Positions 50,913 to 59,967 of a stretch of DNA of 64,000 nt are shown here, piece after piece. The stretch's first letter is position 1. Each line of letters begins with the position of its first letter. The stretch is from Chitinophagaceae bacterium. GTDB lineage: Bacteria; Bacteroidota; Bacteroidia; Chitinophagales; Chitinophagaceae. The position numbers were made by a program, and so were the translations under genes. The DNA is taken from NCBI GenBank assembly GCA_014379345.1, contig JACMLY010000030.1:186001-250000 (forward strand). The letters run 5' to 3'. Under the pieces are notes generated by a model that ran no database searches, had not been told where the DNA came from, and saw only the letters and a list, made by a program, of their open reading frames with translations.

Positions 50913-52226
50913 TTATGGGTTTTTAGATTTATCGAATAATATCTTGTCCAAAATAATTTCGGCCTTCGACATAGAAAATGTTTGCTCAGGTTGATTGTAA
51001 TAGAGAGGAAAATATTTTTGCAGGGTATCACTGATCTTATCTTCGTTCTGCTCAATTTTTCTTGCCCTTAACCAATCCTCAATGTCATAAATGCATATTT
51101 TTTCCAGGCGCGGAAGCTTATTGTCTTTTAAGAATGAATTGTCATCGGTAATCTGGCTGCTCAATTGTTTATCCTGGTCGCCTTCTGATTGGCGGAATAG
51201 AAGGAATATCAATATTTTCTTTTCTTCATTTTTACTTTTCAGAGAGCCGATCTCATTATAAAACAGTTCAATTGCTTTTTTATAGATAAGGATATTGTTT
51301 TCCTTCAGATATGAGCTTTCAATGATCAGATTAATGATGAGAACATCTTTTTTCCCTTTTGCCTGTGCCAGGGCGTCAAAAATATCATCGGTGGTGATCT
51401 GTCTTAGTGGGATTGATAGTTGTTCGATGAGCTGCGTTCTGATCTCGTTTTTTATCCGCGCTAATAATTGCAATTCGCTTTGTAAAGGGAAGTATTTAGT
51501 AACAACCGACACCTCCACAATATTTTTCCCTTCATATTTGAACTGGCACGCATAACGGTTTACAAAGGATGTATGGCTATCGTCTTTCTGGCCAGGCAAT
51601 AAAAATAAATGAATCGGATTTTGATAATTGGTGATGTAAAAGGAATTATCAAATGCGTCCGCCTGGTTGTACCGGTTGCAGAAGTATTTGAGATCATCAG
51701 AAAATTCATTTTGATCTTCTGTCGGTTTTTCAACTTCCGGCTTCTGGAAAAGACTTTTGAATGCAGGTTTGTTCAGCTCTCTTCGCAATGACGCAAGAAC
51801 GATTCCCGGAAGATCCTCTGCATTTTTAAAATTGGCAATGCCATGCGATCTGCCCAATTGATCCACAAATTTCAGTAAGCGTTCATCTGTACGTTCAATT
51901 TCCTTTTTAAAACAAAGGATCACCATTCCTTCTTCCTTGCATTTTTTACAGGCGGCATCATACTCAAACTCGGTAAATGATTTTCCTAATAAGACATTGT
52001 CTATTTCAGGGATAGATCCGTATGATTCTCCAATAAGAATAATGTAGATCGGGCATTGTCGTACATAATCCTCCACTTCATCTTTGGGATGACGTGTAAA
52101 AGCGCCGAACCATTCCATGCAGCATACTTCATAGTCGGCTGTCTTCAACATGTCGGTCAGCGATTTTCTTTCCTTTTCCAGGTCTTTTTTGGTAGACGAT
52201 AGGAATATCTTTTGGTTGGTTAACAT
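50913..52226 (-). CDS. DUF4062 protein with an inactive-STAND-like C-terminus
   Basis: 437 aa, first gene of the operon. The DUF4062 domain (about 5-150) is recognised by KIFLSSTKKDLEKER, CCMEWFGAF, IYIILIGESYGSIPE and the acidic SFTEFEYDAA (E86, E88); it has a TIR/SLOG-like Rossmann pattern, and similar domains head many NACHT/STAND proteins. From about 178 the text FCNRYNQADAFDNSF, PIHLFLLPGQKDDSHTSFV and later strands ALAQAKGKKDVLIINLII resembles STAND ATPases whose P-loop is lost, that is an inactive sensor module. No membrane helix. Likely the sensor or adaptor of the system. A promoter with TTG and a 19-base spacer lies just upstream. Confidence 0.72.
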   Translation of the reverse strand: MLTNQKIFLSSTKKDLEKERKSLTDMLKTADYEVCCMEWFGAFTRHPKDEVEDYVRQCPIYIILIGESYGSIPEIDNVLLGKSFTEFEYDAACKKCKEEGMVILCFKKEIERTDERLLKFVDQLGRSHGIANFKNAEDLPGIVLASLRRELNKPAFKSLFQKPEVEKPTEDQNEFSDDLKYFCNRYNQADAFDNSFYITNYQNPIHLFLLPGQKDDSHTSFVNRYACQFKYEGKNIVEVSVVTKYFPLQSELQLLARIKNEIRTQLIEQLSIPLRQITTDDIFDALAQAKGKKDVLIINLIIESSYLKENNILIYKKAIELFYNEIGSLKSKNEEKKILIFLLFRQSEGDQDKQLSSQITDDNSFLKDNKLPRLEKICIYDIEDWLRARKIEQNEDKISDTLQKYFPLYYNQPEQTFSMSKAEIILDKILFDKSKNP

Positions 52227-52246
52227 GAGCAGGCATAAATTCTGCG

Positions 52247-52277
52247 CAAAATTTACGTTTTAATTTGCTTATGGCAA
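52247..52277 (-). promoter_or_regulatory. probable promoter of the DUF4062-MoxR-amidase operon
   Basis: Read on the minus strand: TTG (52277-52275), 19 bases, then TAAATTTTG (52255-52247), one base longer than TAnnTTTG. The start codon at 52226 is about 20 bases further on, so the leader would be short. Second best match to the phylum pattern found in the window. Confidence 0.5.
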
Positions 52278-52588
52278 TACCCTAAACCGGTATGTGCGCA
52301 TGGATCGATTCATTGAATACCTGATAATTGATACCAGCCAGGGCAATACGAAATAATATTCAGTCTGATTTTAAGCTATCCTGATGAAATTATCCCGGTT
52401 TAAAACAGGCAATCATTCTCACTAGCTAATGATGTGCTTCCCTATTTCTGCAAGCAGATATCTGACGATCCAATTCATCGAATTAATCCGGGCCCTGGTC
52501 ATTGGCACTAAACTTGACCTATATAGCCTTCTTCGAAAAATCCGATAATTATTGGGAGGAAGTGTTATTTTGTCATTGAAATTTTTGT
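52278..52588. other. intergenic region between divergent operon and lon, no gene seen
   Basis: About 310 bases of unremarkable sequence. It should contain the lon promoter; GTTATTTTG near 52563 is a partial minus-7 match. No repeat of the dispersed families and no palindrome of note. Confidence 0.5.
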
Positions 52589-54991
52589 ATGAAAGAAATG
52601 AATTTTTTATTGAGCCCTGAAGATGAGATGGATTTTATGCCCATAATCCCTTTAAATGAAAATGATGGTGATAACAGCCCGGAGACTGTATTTCCCTCCG
52701 AATTACCCTTACTTCCCCTGAGAAATACTGTTCTTTTTCCCGGAGTGGTTCTGCCGATCACTGTCGGCCGTGACAAAAGTATCAAGGCGGTTAATGACGC
52801 TTATAAGGCTGACAAATTGGTTGGTGTTGTTGCACAAAAAGACAGTGATGTTGAAGATCCCACCGTAACCGATCTGGAAGATATTGGAACCATTGCACGG
52901 ATTGTGAAACTGATAAAGATGCCCGATGGAGGAACTACCGTCATTATACAGGGAAAACGTCGCTTCAAAGTCGGAACTATTTTAAGTGAAGACCCCTATT
53001 TCAAGGCATCAATTGAATTGCTGGAGGAAGAAGAGGCGCCGAAAGATCAGAATTTTGAAGCCTATGTATCAAACATAAAAGATCTTGCTACACAGATCAT
53101 TCAATTATCTCCCAATATGCCTTCAGAAGCGGGAATTATTTTAAAAAATATTGAGAATCCTTCTTTCCTGATCCATTTTATTTCAAGCAATCTAAATACA
53201 GAATTAGTAGAGAAACAGAAATTGCTTGAACTAAACCATATCCAGGCGAGAGCCGACCTGTTGATGCAGTTATTGCAACGGGAATTGCAATTTGCAGAAT
53301 TGAAAAATAAGGTTACCACAAAAACAAAAACCGAGCTTGATAAACAACAGCGTGATTATTTTTTGCAACAACAATTGAAGAGTATCAAAGATGAGCTTGG
53401 TGGCGATAATAACGAGCGGGAAGTAAAGGAGATGCAAAAAAAGGCCGAAGCAAAAAAATGGCCACAGGCTGCAAAGGATCTTTTTCAAAAAGGGATAGAA
53501 AAGCTGGAGAGAATGCATCCCAGCACACCGGATTATTCAATCGTATACAATCACCTCGACCTGATGCTTGATCTTCCCTGGGAAGATTATACGGAAGATT
53601 CTTATGACCTGAAGAAAGCAAAGAAAATACTGGATATCGATCATTACGGCATGGCTAAAGTAAAAGAACGCATACTTGAATACCTGGCGGTGTTGAAACT
53701 AAAGGGGGATATGAAAAGTCCGATTTTATGTTTTGTAGGCCCTCCCGGAATCGGCAAAACTTCGTTAGGAAGAAGTATTGCCAGTGCGATGAACCGGAAA
53801 TATGTGCGTTTAAGTCTTGGTGGACTGCATGACGAAAGCGAGATCCGGGGACATAGAAAAACATATATAGGAGCCATGCCCGGAAGGATCGTTCAATCGA
53901 TCCGCAAGATCAAATCTTCAAACCCGGTGATGATACTCGATGAGATTGATAAAGTGGGAAAGGATTTCAGGGGCGATCCTTCATCAGCGTTATTAGAAGT
54001 GTTGGATCCCGAACAAAACAATACGTTTTACGATAATTACCTCGAGCTTGAATACGACCTGAGTAAGGTATTATTCATTGCTACCGCCAATGATATAAAT
54101 AATATTCAGCCCGCGCTTCGCGACCGCCTTGAGATCATCAACCTGAGCGGATATGCCGTGGAGGAAAAAATTGAAATTGCCAGGCGCCATCTTCTGCCCA
54201 AACAGAAGGATGTGCATGGATTGAAAGATACCAGCTTTAAGATCGGCGATAAGATACTTGAAAGAATCATCCAGGATTATACCAGGGAAAGCGGCGTTCG
54301 CGAATTGGATCGTTATATTGCTTCCGTGATGCGTTACCAGGCCAAGGAGTTTGCGATGAAAGGCAAAATAAAATCCAGCGTTTCTCCGAACGATATTGAA
54401 AAGATCTTGGGCAGGGCACGATTCAGTAACGAATTGTATAAAGTTGCCAATATGCCCGGTGTAGCTGTAGGACTTGCCTGGACCTATGTTGGGGGTGATA
54501 TTTTATTTGTTGAAACCAGCCTCAGCGAAGGTAAAGGAGAATTGAAATTAACAGGCAACCTTGGAAATGTGATGAAGGAAAGTGCAAGCACTGCATTAAC
54601 CTATTTGCAGTCGAACGCAAAAAAACTCAATATCGATAATGATATTTTCAATAAAAAAACAGTGCACGTGCACGTTCCCGAAGGTGCTGTTCCAAAAGAC
54701 GGGCCGAGTGCAGGCGTTACAATGATCAGTTCCATAGCATCTGCTTTAACCGGTAAAAGAGTACGCTCTTACCTGGGTATGACCGGCGAAATTACTTTGA
54801 GAGGGCAGGTGTTGCCGGTAGGAGGGATCAAGGAAAAAATTCTAGCTGCGAAAAGAGCGGGTTTGAAAGAGATTATTTTGTGCTGGCACAATGAAAAAGA
54901 TATACAGGATATTGATCCGTCTTTTATCAAAGGATTAAAGTTCCATTATGTAAAGACGATGCAGCAGGTACTGGATATAGCCTTGGATTGA
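52589..54991 (+). CDS. lon: ATP-dependent Lon protease
   Basis: Cytosolic quality-control protease, 800 aa. N-terminal LON domain (about 30-240, PLRNTVLFPGVVLPITVGRD), AAA+ module with Walker A GPPGIGKTS and Walker B MILDEIDKVG, and the C-terminal protease domain with the Ser-Lys dyad S707 (KDGPSAGVTM) and K750 (GGIKEK), spaced 43 residues as in the E. coli enzyme. Single gene, divergent from the DUF4062 operon; a hairpin follows the stop. Confidence 0.97.
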   Translation: MKEMNFLLSPEDEMDFMPIIPLNENDGDNSPETVFPSELPLLPLRNTVLFPGVVLPITVGRDKSIKAVNDAYKADKLVGVVAQKDSDVEDPTVTDLEDIGTIARIVKLIKMPDGGTTVIIQGKRRFKVGTILSEDPYFKASIELLEEEEAPKDQNFEAYVSNIKDLATQIIQLSPNMPSEAGIILKNIENPSFLIHFISSNLNTELVEKQKLLELNHIQARADLLMQLLQRELQFAELKNKVTTKTKTELDKQQRDYFLQQQLKSIKDELGGDNNEREVKEMQKKAEAKKWPQAAKDLFQKGIEKLERMHPSTPDYSIVYNHLDLMLDLPWEDYTEDSYDLKKAKKILDIDHYGMAKVKERILEYLAVLKLKGDMKSPILCFVGPPGIGKTSLGRSIASAMNRKYVRLSLGGLHDESEIRGHRKTYIGAMPGRIVQSIRKIKSSNPVMILDEIDKVGKDFRGDPSSALLEVLDPEQNNTFYDNYLELEYDLSKVLFIATANDINNIQPALRDRLEIINLSGYAVEEKIEIARRHLLPKQKDVHGLKDTSFKIGDKILERIIQDYTRESGVRELDRYIASVMRYQAKEFAMKGKIKSSVSPNDIEKILGRARFSNELYKVANMPGVAVGLAWTYVGGDILFVETSLSEGKGELKLTGNLGNVMKESASTALTYLQSNAKKLNIDNDIFNKKTVHVHVPEGAVPKDGPSAGVTMISSIASALTGKRVRSYLGMTGEITLRGQVLPVGGIKEKILAAKRAGLKEIILCWHNEKDIQDIDPSFIKGLKFHYVKTMQQVLDIALD

Positions 54992-55004
54992 GATTTTAGT
55001 TGGG

Positions 55005-55048
55005 GATCTTTGCATCAATTCTTCCTTTTGAATTTCAAGATCTTTTTA
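55005..55048 (+). terminator. lon terminator
   Basis: GATCTT (55005-55010) pairs with AAGATC (55037-55042), with an inner AATTC/GAATT pairing, and five T residues follow. It lies 13 bases past the lon stop. Confidence 0.6.
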
Positions 55049-55128
55049 TTGCAGGTTTCTAGGTATCCGACTGTCTTGCTATTCTATATAGGTGGATCGT
55101 AAAAGTATAAATATTATTCTGGCGTCAC

Positions 55129-55434
55129 TCATTCACCATCGGGTAAATTTCCATTTTCCGCAGCTCTCGCAGCAACCTCATATTTATTATTGAAATATCC
55201 ATTTGTCAGACTTTCAATAAGATAGCTTACAACAAAGGGAATGAAACCGTGTTTCCTGTATTGACGGATATGTTCCATCTCGTGATTTAACCAGCACTCG
55301 TTACTCAAAAATTCGCCGCGGGATGTATTGTGTAAATGAATTGTATTTCCAATAACAATGGCTATCTGTGTGGACCTCAGTTTCCACGCTGCAATGCGGG
55401 CAATGAACGAATTTTCTTTGATCTGAAACTGCAC
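55129..55434 (-). CDS. small HExxH protein, DUF4157-like putative metallopeptidase
   Basis: 101 aa. The zinc motif reads WLNHEMEHIRQYRKHG (H-E-M-E-H), the pattern of DUF4157-like minimal metallopeptidases, preceded by strand IGNTIHLHNTSRGEF and followed by a helix FIPFVVSYLIES and the acidic EVAARAAENG, where Glu could be the third ligand. No signal peptide. The domain occurs alone or as part of larger proteins; substrate unknown. It sits 43 bases after the DUF1080 gene on the same strand. Confidence 0.72.
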   Translation of the reverse strand: MQFQIKENSFIARIAAWKLRSTQIAIVIGNTIHLHNTSRGEFLSNECWLNHEMEHIRQYRKHGFIPFVVSYLIESLTNGYFNNKYEVAARAAENGNLPDGE

Positions 55435-55477
55435 AACATGAAATTAAAATATTTATTAGTCTGTTTATTCGTGGTAT

Positions 55478-56080
55478 TTAGTCTTTCAGTTGTTTGATCT
55501 TAATATCTCTCCATCGAACTTTTATTCCCCCTCCGTCGTGAATCTGCAGCGCTATAAATCCTTCGCCTTTGCCGATCTTCTCATCTTTCAGGTAAACCAT
55601 TTGATGGCCATTTAGCCAGGTAGTTACTTCATCGCCTATCACATGTATTTTTAGTTTATTCCATTCTTTTCCCTTCAGCCATTTTTCATCTTCGGGTTTG
55701 GGTTGTATGATCCAACCGCGGCCATACGATTCATAAATGCCGCCTGTATGATGCTCTTCTGGTGCAACTTCAACCTGCCAGCCATTGATCTTGGTGCCGT
55801 CAATACCTGACCGAATAAATACACCGCTATTGCCATTTGCCTCCAGTTTGAAATCAAGTGTAAGGAGAAAATTCTTGTATTTTTTGTTGGTGGATAAGTA
55901 ACCATATTGTTTATCGGGTCCGCTTTCACATACGAGTTGTTTGTTTTCCACATACCATTTTTCTGTTCCGTGGATCGTCCAGCCTGTCAGGTCCCTGCCA
56001 TTAAACAATTTAGCCTCCTGGGCTGTGGCGATATAAAAGATCAAGAAATTCAATAACAAAAGAAACAAATACTTCATCAT
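55478..56080 (-). CDS. secreted DUF1080 family protein (short form)
   Basis: 200 aa with signal peptide (ending IATAQ). Core motifs KLFNGRDLTGWTIHGTEKWYVEN, NFLLTLDFKLEANGNSGVFIRSG, EVAPEEHHTGGIYES, and GFIALQIHDGGGIKVRWRDIKI match DUF1080/3-keto-disaccharide hydrolase. It is the minimal one-domain version, periplasmic. Likely acts on oxidised sugars; no other sugar genes adjoin. Confidence 0.92.
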   Translation of the reverse strand: MMKYLFLLLLNFLIFYIATAQEAKLFNGRDLTGWTIHGTEKWYVENKQLVCESGPDKQYGYLSTNKKYKNFLLTLDFKLEANGNSGVFIRSGIDGTKINGWQVEVAPEEHHTGGIYESYGRGWIIQPKPEDEKWLKGKEWNKLKIHVIGDEVTTWLNGHQMVYLKDEKIGKGEGFIALQIHDGGGIKVRWRDIKIKQLKD

Positions 56081-56216
56081 GAATGATTTTTTAATAGTGA
56101 CATGGAAATAGTTCGAGCGGTGAAAATCGGCCTTAAATATATAGTAAGATGATCAAAAAAATGGAATTCTTCAGTAATTGTTACCTGCCCGTTTTCGAAT
56201 TATCAAATTGATTCTC

Positions 56217-56341
56217 CCTCCGCGCCTTTGTGACTTACCTCCTGTACCGCTGGGGGTAAAAAACGCTGGCATCGTCGTATATGCAGCACCAAAGTTTAAC
56301 CACAGCGGTACAGGAGGGTAATGCACAGCGGCGCACAGAGG
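56217..56341. repeat. long inverted repeat (TTAACCACAGCGG type) between divergent genes
   Basis: Left arm 56217-56262 (CCTCCGCGCCTTTGTGAC, CCTCCTGTACCGCTG) is the near reverse complement of right arm 56294-56341 (TTTAACCACAGCGGTACAGG, GCGGCGCACAGAGG). It fills most of the 320-base gap from 56081 to 56400, and the extended frame starting at 56281 is an artefact of it. Confidence 0.75.
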
Positions 56342-56400
56342 TGTATTCTCTCAGCAAAGTATTCCATCTGTTTTCTTACCTTACATTTTTAAGCATCATT

Positions 56401-57480
56401 ATGCCAGCATTCACCGTTGATCCGAATATCGCAAAGGCCAAGACAATCAGTACTGAATTTTATACGGATCCCCATTATTTTACTGCAGCAAAAGAAAAAA
56501 TATTTTCTCAAACCTGGCAATTTGCAGGAGATACGGGCTTCGTCAATGAGCCTGGTGAATGTTATCCATTTTATTTACTCGAAAATTACCTCGACGAACC
56601 CCTCGTGTTGACAAAAAATAAAGAAAACAATATTTTTTGCCTGAGCAATGTATGTACGCATAGAGGTACGATCGTGGTGCATGAGCAGTGCAAAGTCGCA
56701 CATCTGCGCTGTCGTTACCATGGACGATTGTTCAACCTGGATGGCGCCTTTCGTTCTATGCCTGAATTCAAAGAGGTAGAGAATTTTCCCAGCAAGGATG
56801 ATGATCTTACCCGTTTGCCCATTTTTCAATGGGGCAATTGGCTTTTTACGTCATTAAATAAAAGCTGCAGGTCTGAGCCATATTTCAAGGAGATGACCGA
56901 CAGGATCGGATGGTTACCGGTGAATGATTTCGTTTTCAGACCTCAACTTTCCAAAAGCTATCTTGTAAATGCTCATTGGGCACTCTATTGTGAAAATTAC
57001 CTCGAGGGCTTTCACATTCCATTTGTTCATGCGGGGTTGAATGCTGTTATCGATTTTGGCAACTACACTACCGAACTCTTTAAATATTCGAGTCTTCAAC
57101 TTGGGATAGCCAAAGACGAAGAAGATATTTTTGATCTGCCTGCGGATTCACCCGATCATGGAAAAAAAGTAGCGGCCTATTATTTCTGGGTTTTTCCAAA
57201 TATGATGTTTAATTTTTATCCCTGGGGATTGAGTATTAATCTTATTCAACCCCTCAATATTCAGCAATGCAAAGTGTCCTTTTTAACTTATGTGTGGAAG
57301 GAAGATAAATTCAATAGCGGAGCCGGTGCAGATCTAAATATTGTTGAAATGGAAGATGAAGAAGTTGTAGAAGCCGTACAAAAAGGCATTCGGTCGAGGT
57401 TTTACAAATATGGCCGGTACTCGGTTACCCGGGAGCAGGGAACGCATCATTTCCATCGAATTATTAGCGAATTCATGTGA
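56401..57480 (+). CDS. Rieske-type aromatic ring-hydroxylating oxygenase, alpha subunit
   Basis: Non-heme iron oxygenase, 359 aa from the ATG at 56401 (MPAFTVDPNI). The Rieske [2Fe-2S] ligands are C85/H87 in NVCTHRG and C104/H107 in LRCRYHG. The mononuclear iron site is in ENYLEGFHIPFVH (H205 and H210). Length and motifs resemble choline monooxygenase and phenylpropionate dioxygenase-like alpha subunits; no beta subunit, ferredoxin or reductase gene lies nearby, so it may use a general reductase. A longer frame from 56281 runs through the inverted repeat and is rejected. Confidence 0.9.
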   Translation: MPAFTVDPNIAKAKTISTEFYTDPHYFTAAKEKIFSQTWQFAGDTGFVNEPGECYPFYLLENYLDEPLVLTKNKENNIFCLSNVCTHRGTIVVHEQCKVAHLRCRYHGRLFNLDGAFRSMPEFKEVENFPSKDDDLTRLPIFQWGNWLFTSLNKSCRSEPYFKEMTDRIGWLPVNDFVFRPQLSKSYLVNAHWALYCENYLEGFHIPFVHAGLNAVIDFGNYTTELFKYSSLQLGIAKDEEDIFDLPADSPDHGKKVAAYYFWVFPNMMFNFYPWGLSINLIQPLNIQQCKVSFLTYVWKEDKFNSGAGADLNIVEMEDEEVVEAVQKGIRSRFYKYGRYSVTREQGTHHFHRIISEFM

Positions 57481-57485
57481 TGGAT

Positions 57486-57608
57486 GTTTAAAGTTTAAGG
57501 TTTAAAGTTTAAAGTTGAGGCACCATGTTCTTTATGATTAGTAGCAAGTGTTTTGCTAATCCTGGATATAAACCTTGAACCTTAAACTTTAAACCTTAAA
57601 CCTTAAAC
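57486..57608. repeat. inverted pair of TTTAAAG/TTTAAGG heptamers
   Basis: TTTAAAGTTTAAGGTTTAAA at 57486-57519 faces CCTTAAACTTTAAACCTT at 57578-57606, with about 50 bases between. Lies between the Rieske gene and the methyltransferase gene, codirectional. Confidence 0.75.
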
Positions 57609-57662
57609 GCTATTTCAGAACGAGAAGAGGCTAAAGCAGAATAAAACATTATTTTTACCGGG

Positions 57663-58988
57663 ATGATAGCAAACCCTTCGGCAGAAGTTGACTTGACTAT
57701 TAAGAATAATCTTAAAAATAAACTCGACCAGTCTGACAAGGCATTTCATCGCTGGTACAGATTCGTTCTTTCTTTTCCTCCACATTTGGTACGGAGATAT
57801 ATTCACGAATTTAAATTATCTAAAGATGATCTGATACTTGATCCATTTTGTGGAACCGGCACTACTTTGGTTGAAGCAAAAATTCAAAATATCAATTCTA
57901 TAGGCATCGAGGCAAATCCGTTTGCTCATTTTGCCACCAGTGTTAAGTGCGATTGGAACATCTCCGGCACCGAGCTTCTTGAGTTGGCTAAAAAAATATA
58001 CAACTCGGTTACAATGCAGATTCTAAGCAATGGGATCACTGATGAGCCCTCAAAGCAAAATGTAAAAGTGCCACAGCTTGCTCAATTGACGCCTGAGCAG
58101 GATAAGCTGCTTCTTAAAAATTCAATAAGTCCGTTGCCGCTTCACAAATGCTTAAAGTTGATAGAGGAAATCAACAAATACAATAAAACACCATACTATA
58201 AATATCTTTCTCTGGCAGTGGCAAATGCTGCAGTGCATCAGTTCAGCAATCTTAAATTCGGTCCTGAAGTTGGGGTCGGGAAAATCAAAGATGATTTTCC
58301 GGTGATTTCTTGCTGGTTAGATCAGATCGAAAAAATTGTGACTGACCTTGAGCAGTCACTGAGTATAACCACCACTGCACAAGCAGAAGTTTTTCTAAAT
58401 GATTCAAGAAATGTTATCGATTATCTGAATGGCCGCAAGGTATCGGCTGTAATTACCTCTCCCCCATACCCGAATGAAAAAGATTATACCAGGACCACAA
58501 GACTTGAATCTGTTTTACTGGGCTTCATAAATGACAAAAGTGATCTCAGGAAATTCAAAAAAACATTATTGCGATCAAATACCAGGGGAGTATATATCGG
58601 GGATGCAGATGATCACTATGTCAAAGACTTTTTGGAAATCCAACGCATAGCAGAGGAGATAGAAAGCCAAAGGATCAGGCTTGGAAAAACTTCAGGATTT
58701 GAAAAGCTTTATCACAAAGTTGCAAAATTGTATTTCGGAGGAATTGCAAAGCATTTAATGGAGCTTCAGCCCATACTTAAACCGAATGCTCACCTGGCTT
58801 ATGTGGTGGGCGACCAGGCTTCTTATCTGCGTGTGATGATTCGTACGGGAAATTTGATTGCCGGGATCGCCCGATCATTGGGTTATGAGCTTGTAAGATC
58901 TGATCTATTCAGAACCAGGTTTTCAACGGCAACAAAAACTGATTTAAATGAAGAGGTGGTTATCCTACGCTGGCCGGGTAAAAAGTAA
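57663..58988 (+). CDS. orphan DNA methyltransferase (N6-adenine or N4-cytosine)
   Basis: 441-aa amino-group DNA methyltransferase. The SAM-binding motif I is LILDPFCGTGTTLVEA at about 57-72 and catalytic motif IV is ITSPPYPNEKDYT at about 264-276; TSPPY is often found in N4-cytosine enzymes. Motif order I-IV with the target region between them (about 100-260) is the pattern of large N-terminal-SAM types. No restriction endonuclease, specificity subunit or other defence gene is adjacent, so it is solitary here. Target site unknown. TATTTTTA near 57650 is a partial minus-7 box. Confidence 0.88.
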   Translation: MIANPSAEVDLTIKNNLKNKLDQSDKAFHRWYRFVLSFPPHLVRRYIHEFKLSKDDLILDPFCGTGTTLVEAKIQNINSIGIEANPFAHFATSVKCDWNISGTELLELAKKIYNSVTMQILSNGITDEPSKQNVKVPQLAQLTPEQDKLLLKNSISPLPLHKCLKLIEEINKYNKTPYYKYLSLAVANAAVHQFSNLKFGPEVGVGKIKDDFPVISCWLDQIEKIVTDLEQSLSITTTAQAEVFLNDSRNVIDYLNGRKVSAVITSPPYPNEKDYTRTTRLESVLLGFINDKSDLRKFKKTLLRSNTRGVYIGDADDHYVKDFLEIQRIAEEIESQRIRLGKTSGFEKLYHKVAKLYFGGIAKHLMELQPILKPNAHLAYVVGDQASYLRVMIRTGNLIAGIARSLGYELVRSDLFRTRFSTATKTDLNEEVVILRWPGKK

Positions 58989-59049
58989 AGGTGGGTTCAA
59001 TTACAGATATAAAAAAAAGAATACATGCAACACTGCATGTCTCATTGTT

Positions 59050-59967
59050 TTATTCGATGATAACTTTTTTTGTACCGTAGTACAATTGCAAGGAATCGCG
59101 GATACGGGAAGTGTCGGCAGGCGCGGCGGGTATCGCCATATATAGCCTGTACCTAAAAGAATCCTTGGTATCCCAGTATAAGTTTGGGTTTGCCGGTTTT
59201 AAGTCGTTATACCGTTTCATCACATAATTTCTACTGGCAAGCCGGAAAATAAATTTATAAGTTTTTACTGCCGGTAATGCCGTGTTAACCGGCACAGCAG
59301 AATCAGGAGCGGTAATGACGGAATCTGGTTTGATACTTTGCGCCGTATCCGGAGCCGGGATAACCGGTTGGACGGGATTGGCGCCGGCGGCCCGGCTACC
59401 CTCATTATCGGTGTTGTTATTGTATAAGCTGTAGCCTCCCCAGATGATCGCTCCAAGTCCAACCAAAATGGCCAATACAATCCAGATCGCTCTTCCGGAA
59501 TTCCCGCTTTTCGCTGAACTGTTGTATTCCTGTTCATACCCTTTCTTCGAAGCTGATGCTTTTGTTTCTTTTTCTGTTAAAAAATTTTCCAGTTTTTCAA
59601 GTAATGGTAGACCCGGGTAAAATTCGTATGCCCCGGCCCTGCTTTTTTGAAGAGTTCCGATGCCCTCGAGGTGAAATGGCTTGCCTATATTCAGTAAAAT
59701 TTTCCCATCAGATAGAAAAGATTCGAGATCAGATTCTGCAAGGGGTCGTATTTTTCCCGTTTGGGTGCGGATAAATTCTATGAACTCCTCATCGGGTTTG
59801 GCGATGCTTTTTTGGGTAAAACGTATTTGTTGTACAAGTTCATGCGAATTTTTATCTGTGATCTCGGGAATTGTAACAGAGGGGTCAATAGAAAACACGC
59901 CTATGCCGGGTAAATTCAACTGTTTGTGCTGGTAAAGAAATTTCGCGAAGAGCAGAGTTAACTTCAA
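59050..59967 (-). CDS. HU-CCDC81-like protein with TM and C-terminal SPOR-like region
   Basis: 305 aa. Two HU/CCDC81-type segments (about 1-60, KQLNLPGIGVFSIDPSV, and 65-125, PFHLEGIGTLQKSRAGAYEFYPG), then a Lys/Ser-rich linker, one membrane helix (about 160-180, AIWIVLAILVGLGAIIWGG), a proline-rich part and a C-terminal region YKFIFRLASRNYVMKRYNDLK ending LQLYYGTKKVIIE, similar to SPOR-like ends of this family. The layout is that of cytosolic DNA-binding-like domains tethered to the inner membrane with a periplasmic peptidoglycan-facing end; role in nucleoid-envelope linking is speculative. Confidence 0.8.
   Translation of the reverse strand: MKLTLLFAKFLYQHKQLNLPGIGVFSIDPSVTIPEITDKNSHELVQQIRFTQKSIAKPDEEFIEFIRTQTGKIRPLAESDLESFLSDGKILLNIGKPFHLEGIGTLQKSRAGAYEFYPGLPLLEKLENFLTEKETKASASKKGYEQEYNSSAKSGNSGRAIWIVLAILVGLGAIIWGGYSLYNNNTDNEGSRAAGANPVQPVIPAPDTAQSIKPDSVITAPDSAVPVNTALPAVKTYKFIFRLASRNYVMKRYNDLKPANPNLYWDTKDSFRYRLYMAIPAAPADTSRIRDSLQLYYGTKKVIIE

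Noticed and set aside
56281-56400. 40-residue N-terminal extension of the Rieske oxygenase
   Set aside because: Encoded by the right arm of an inverted repeat; the family starts at the ATG at 56401.
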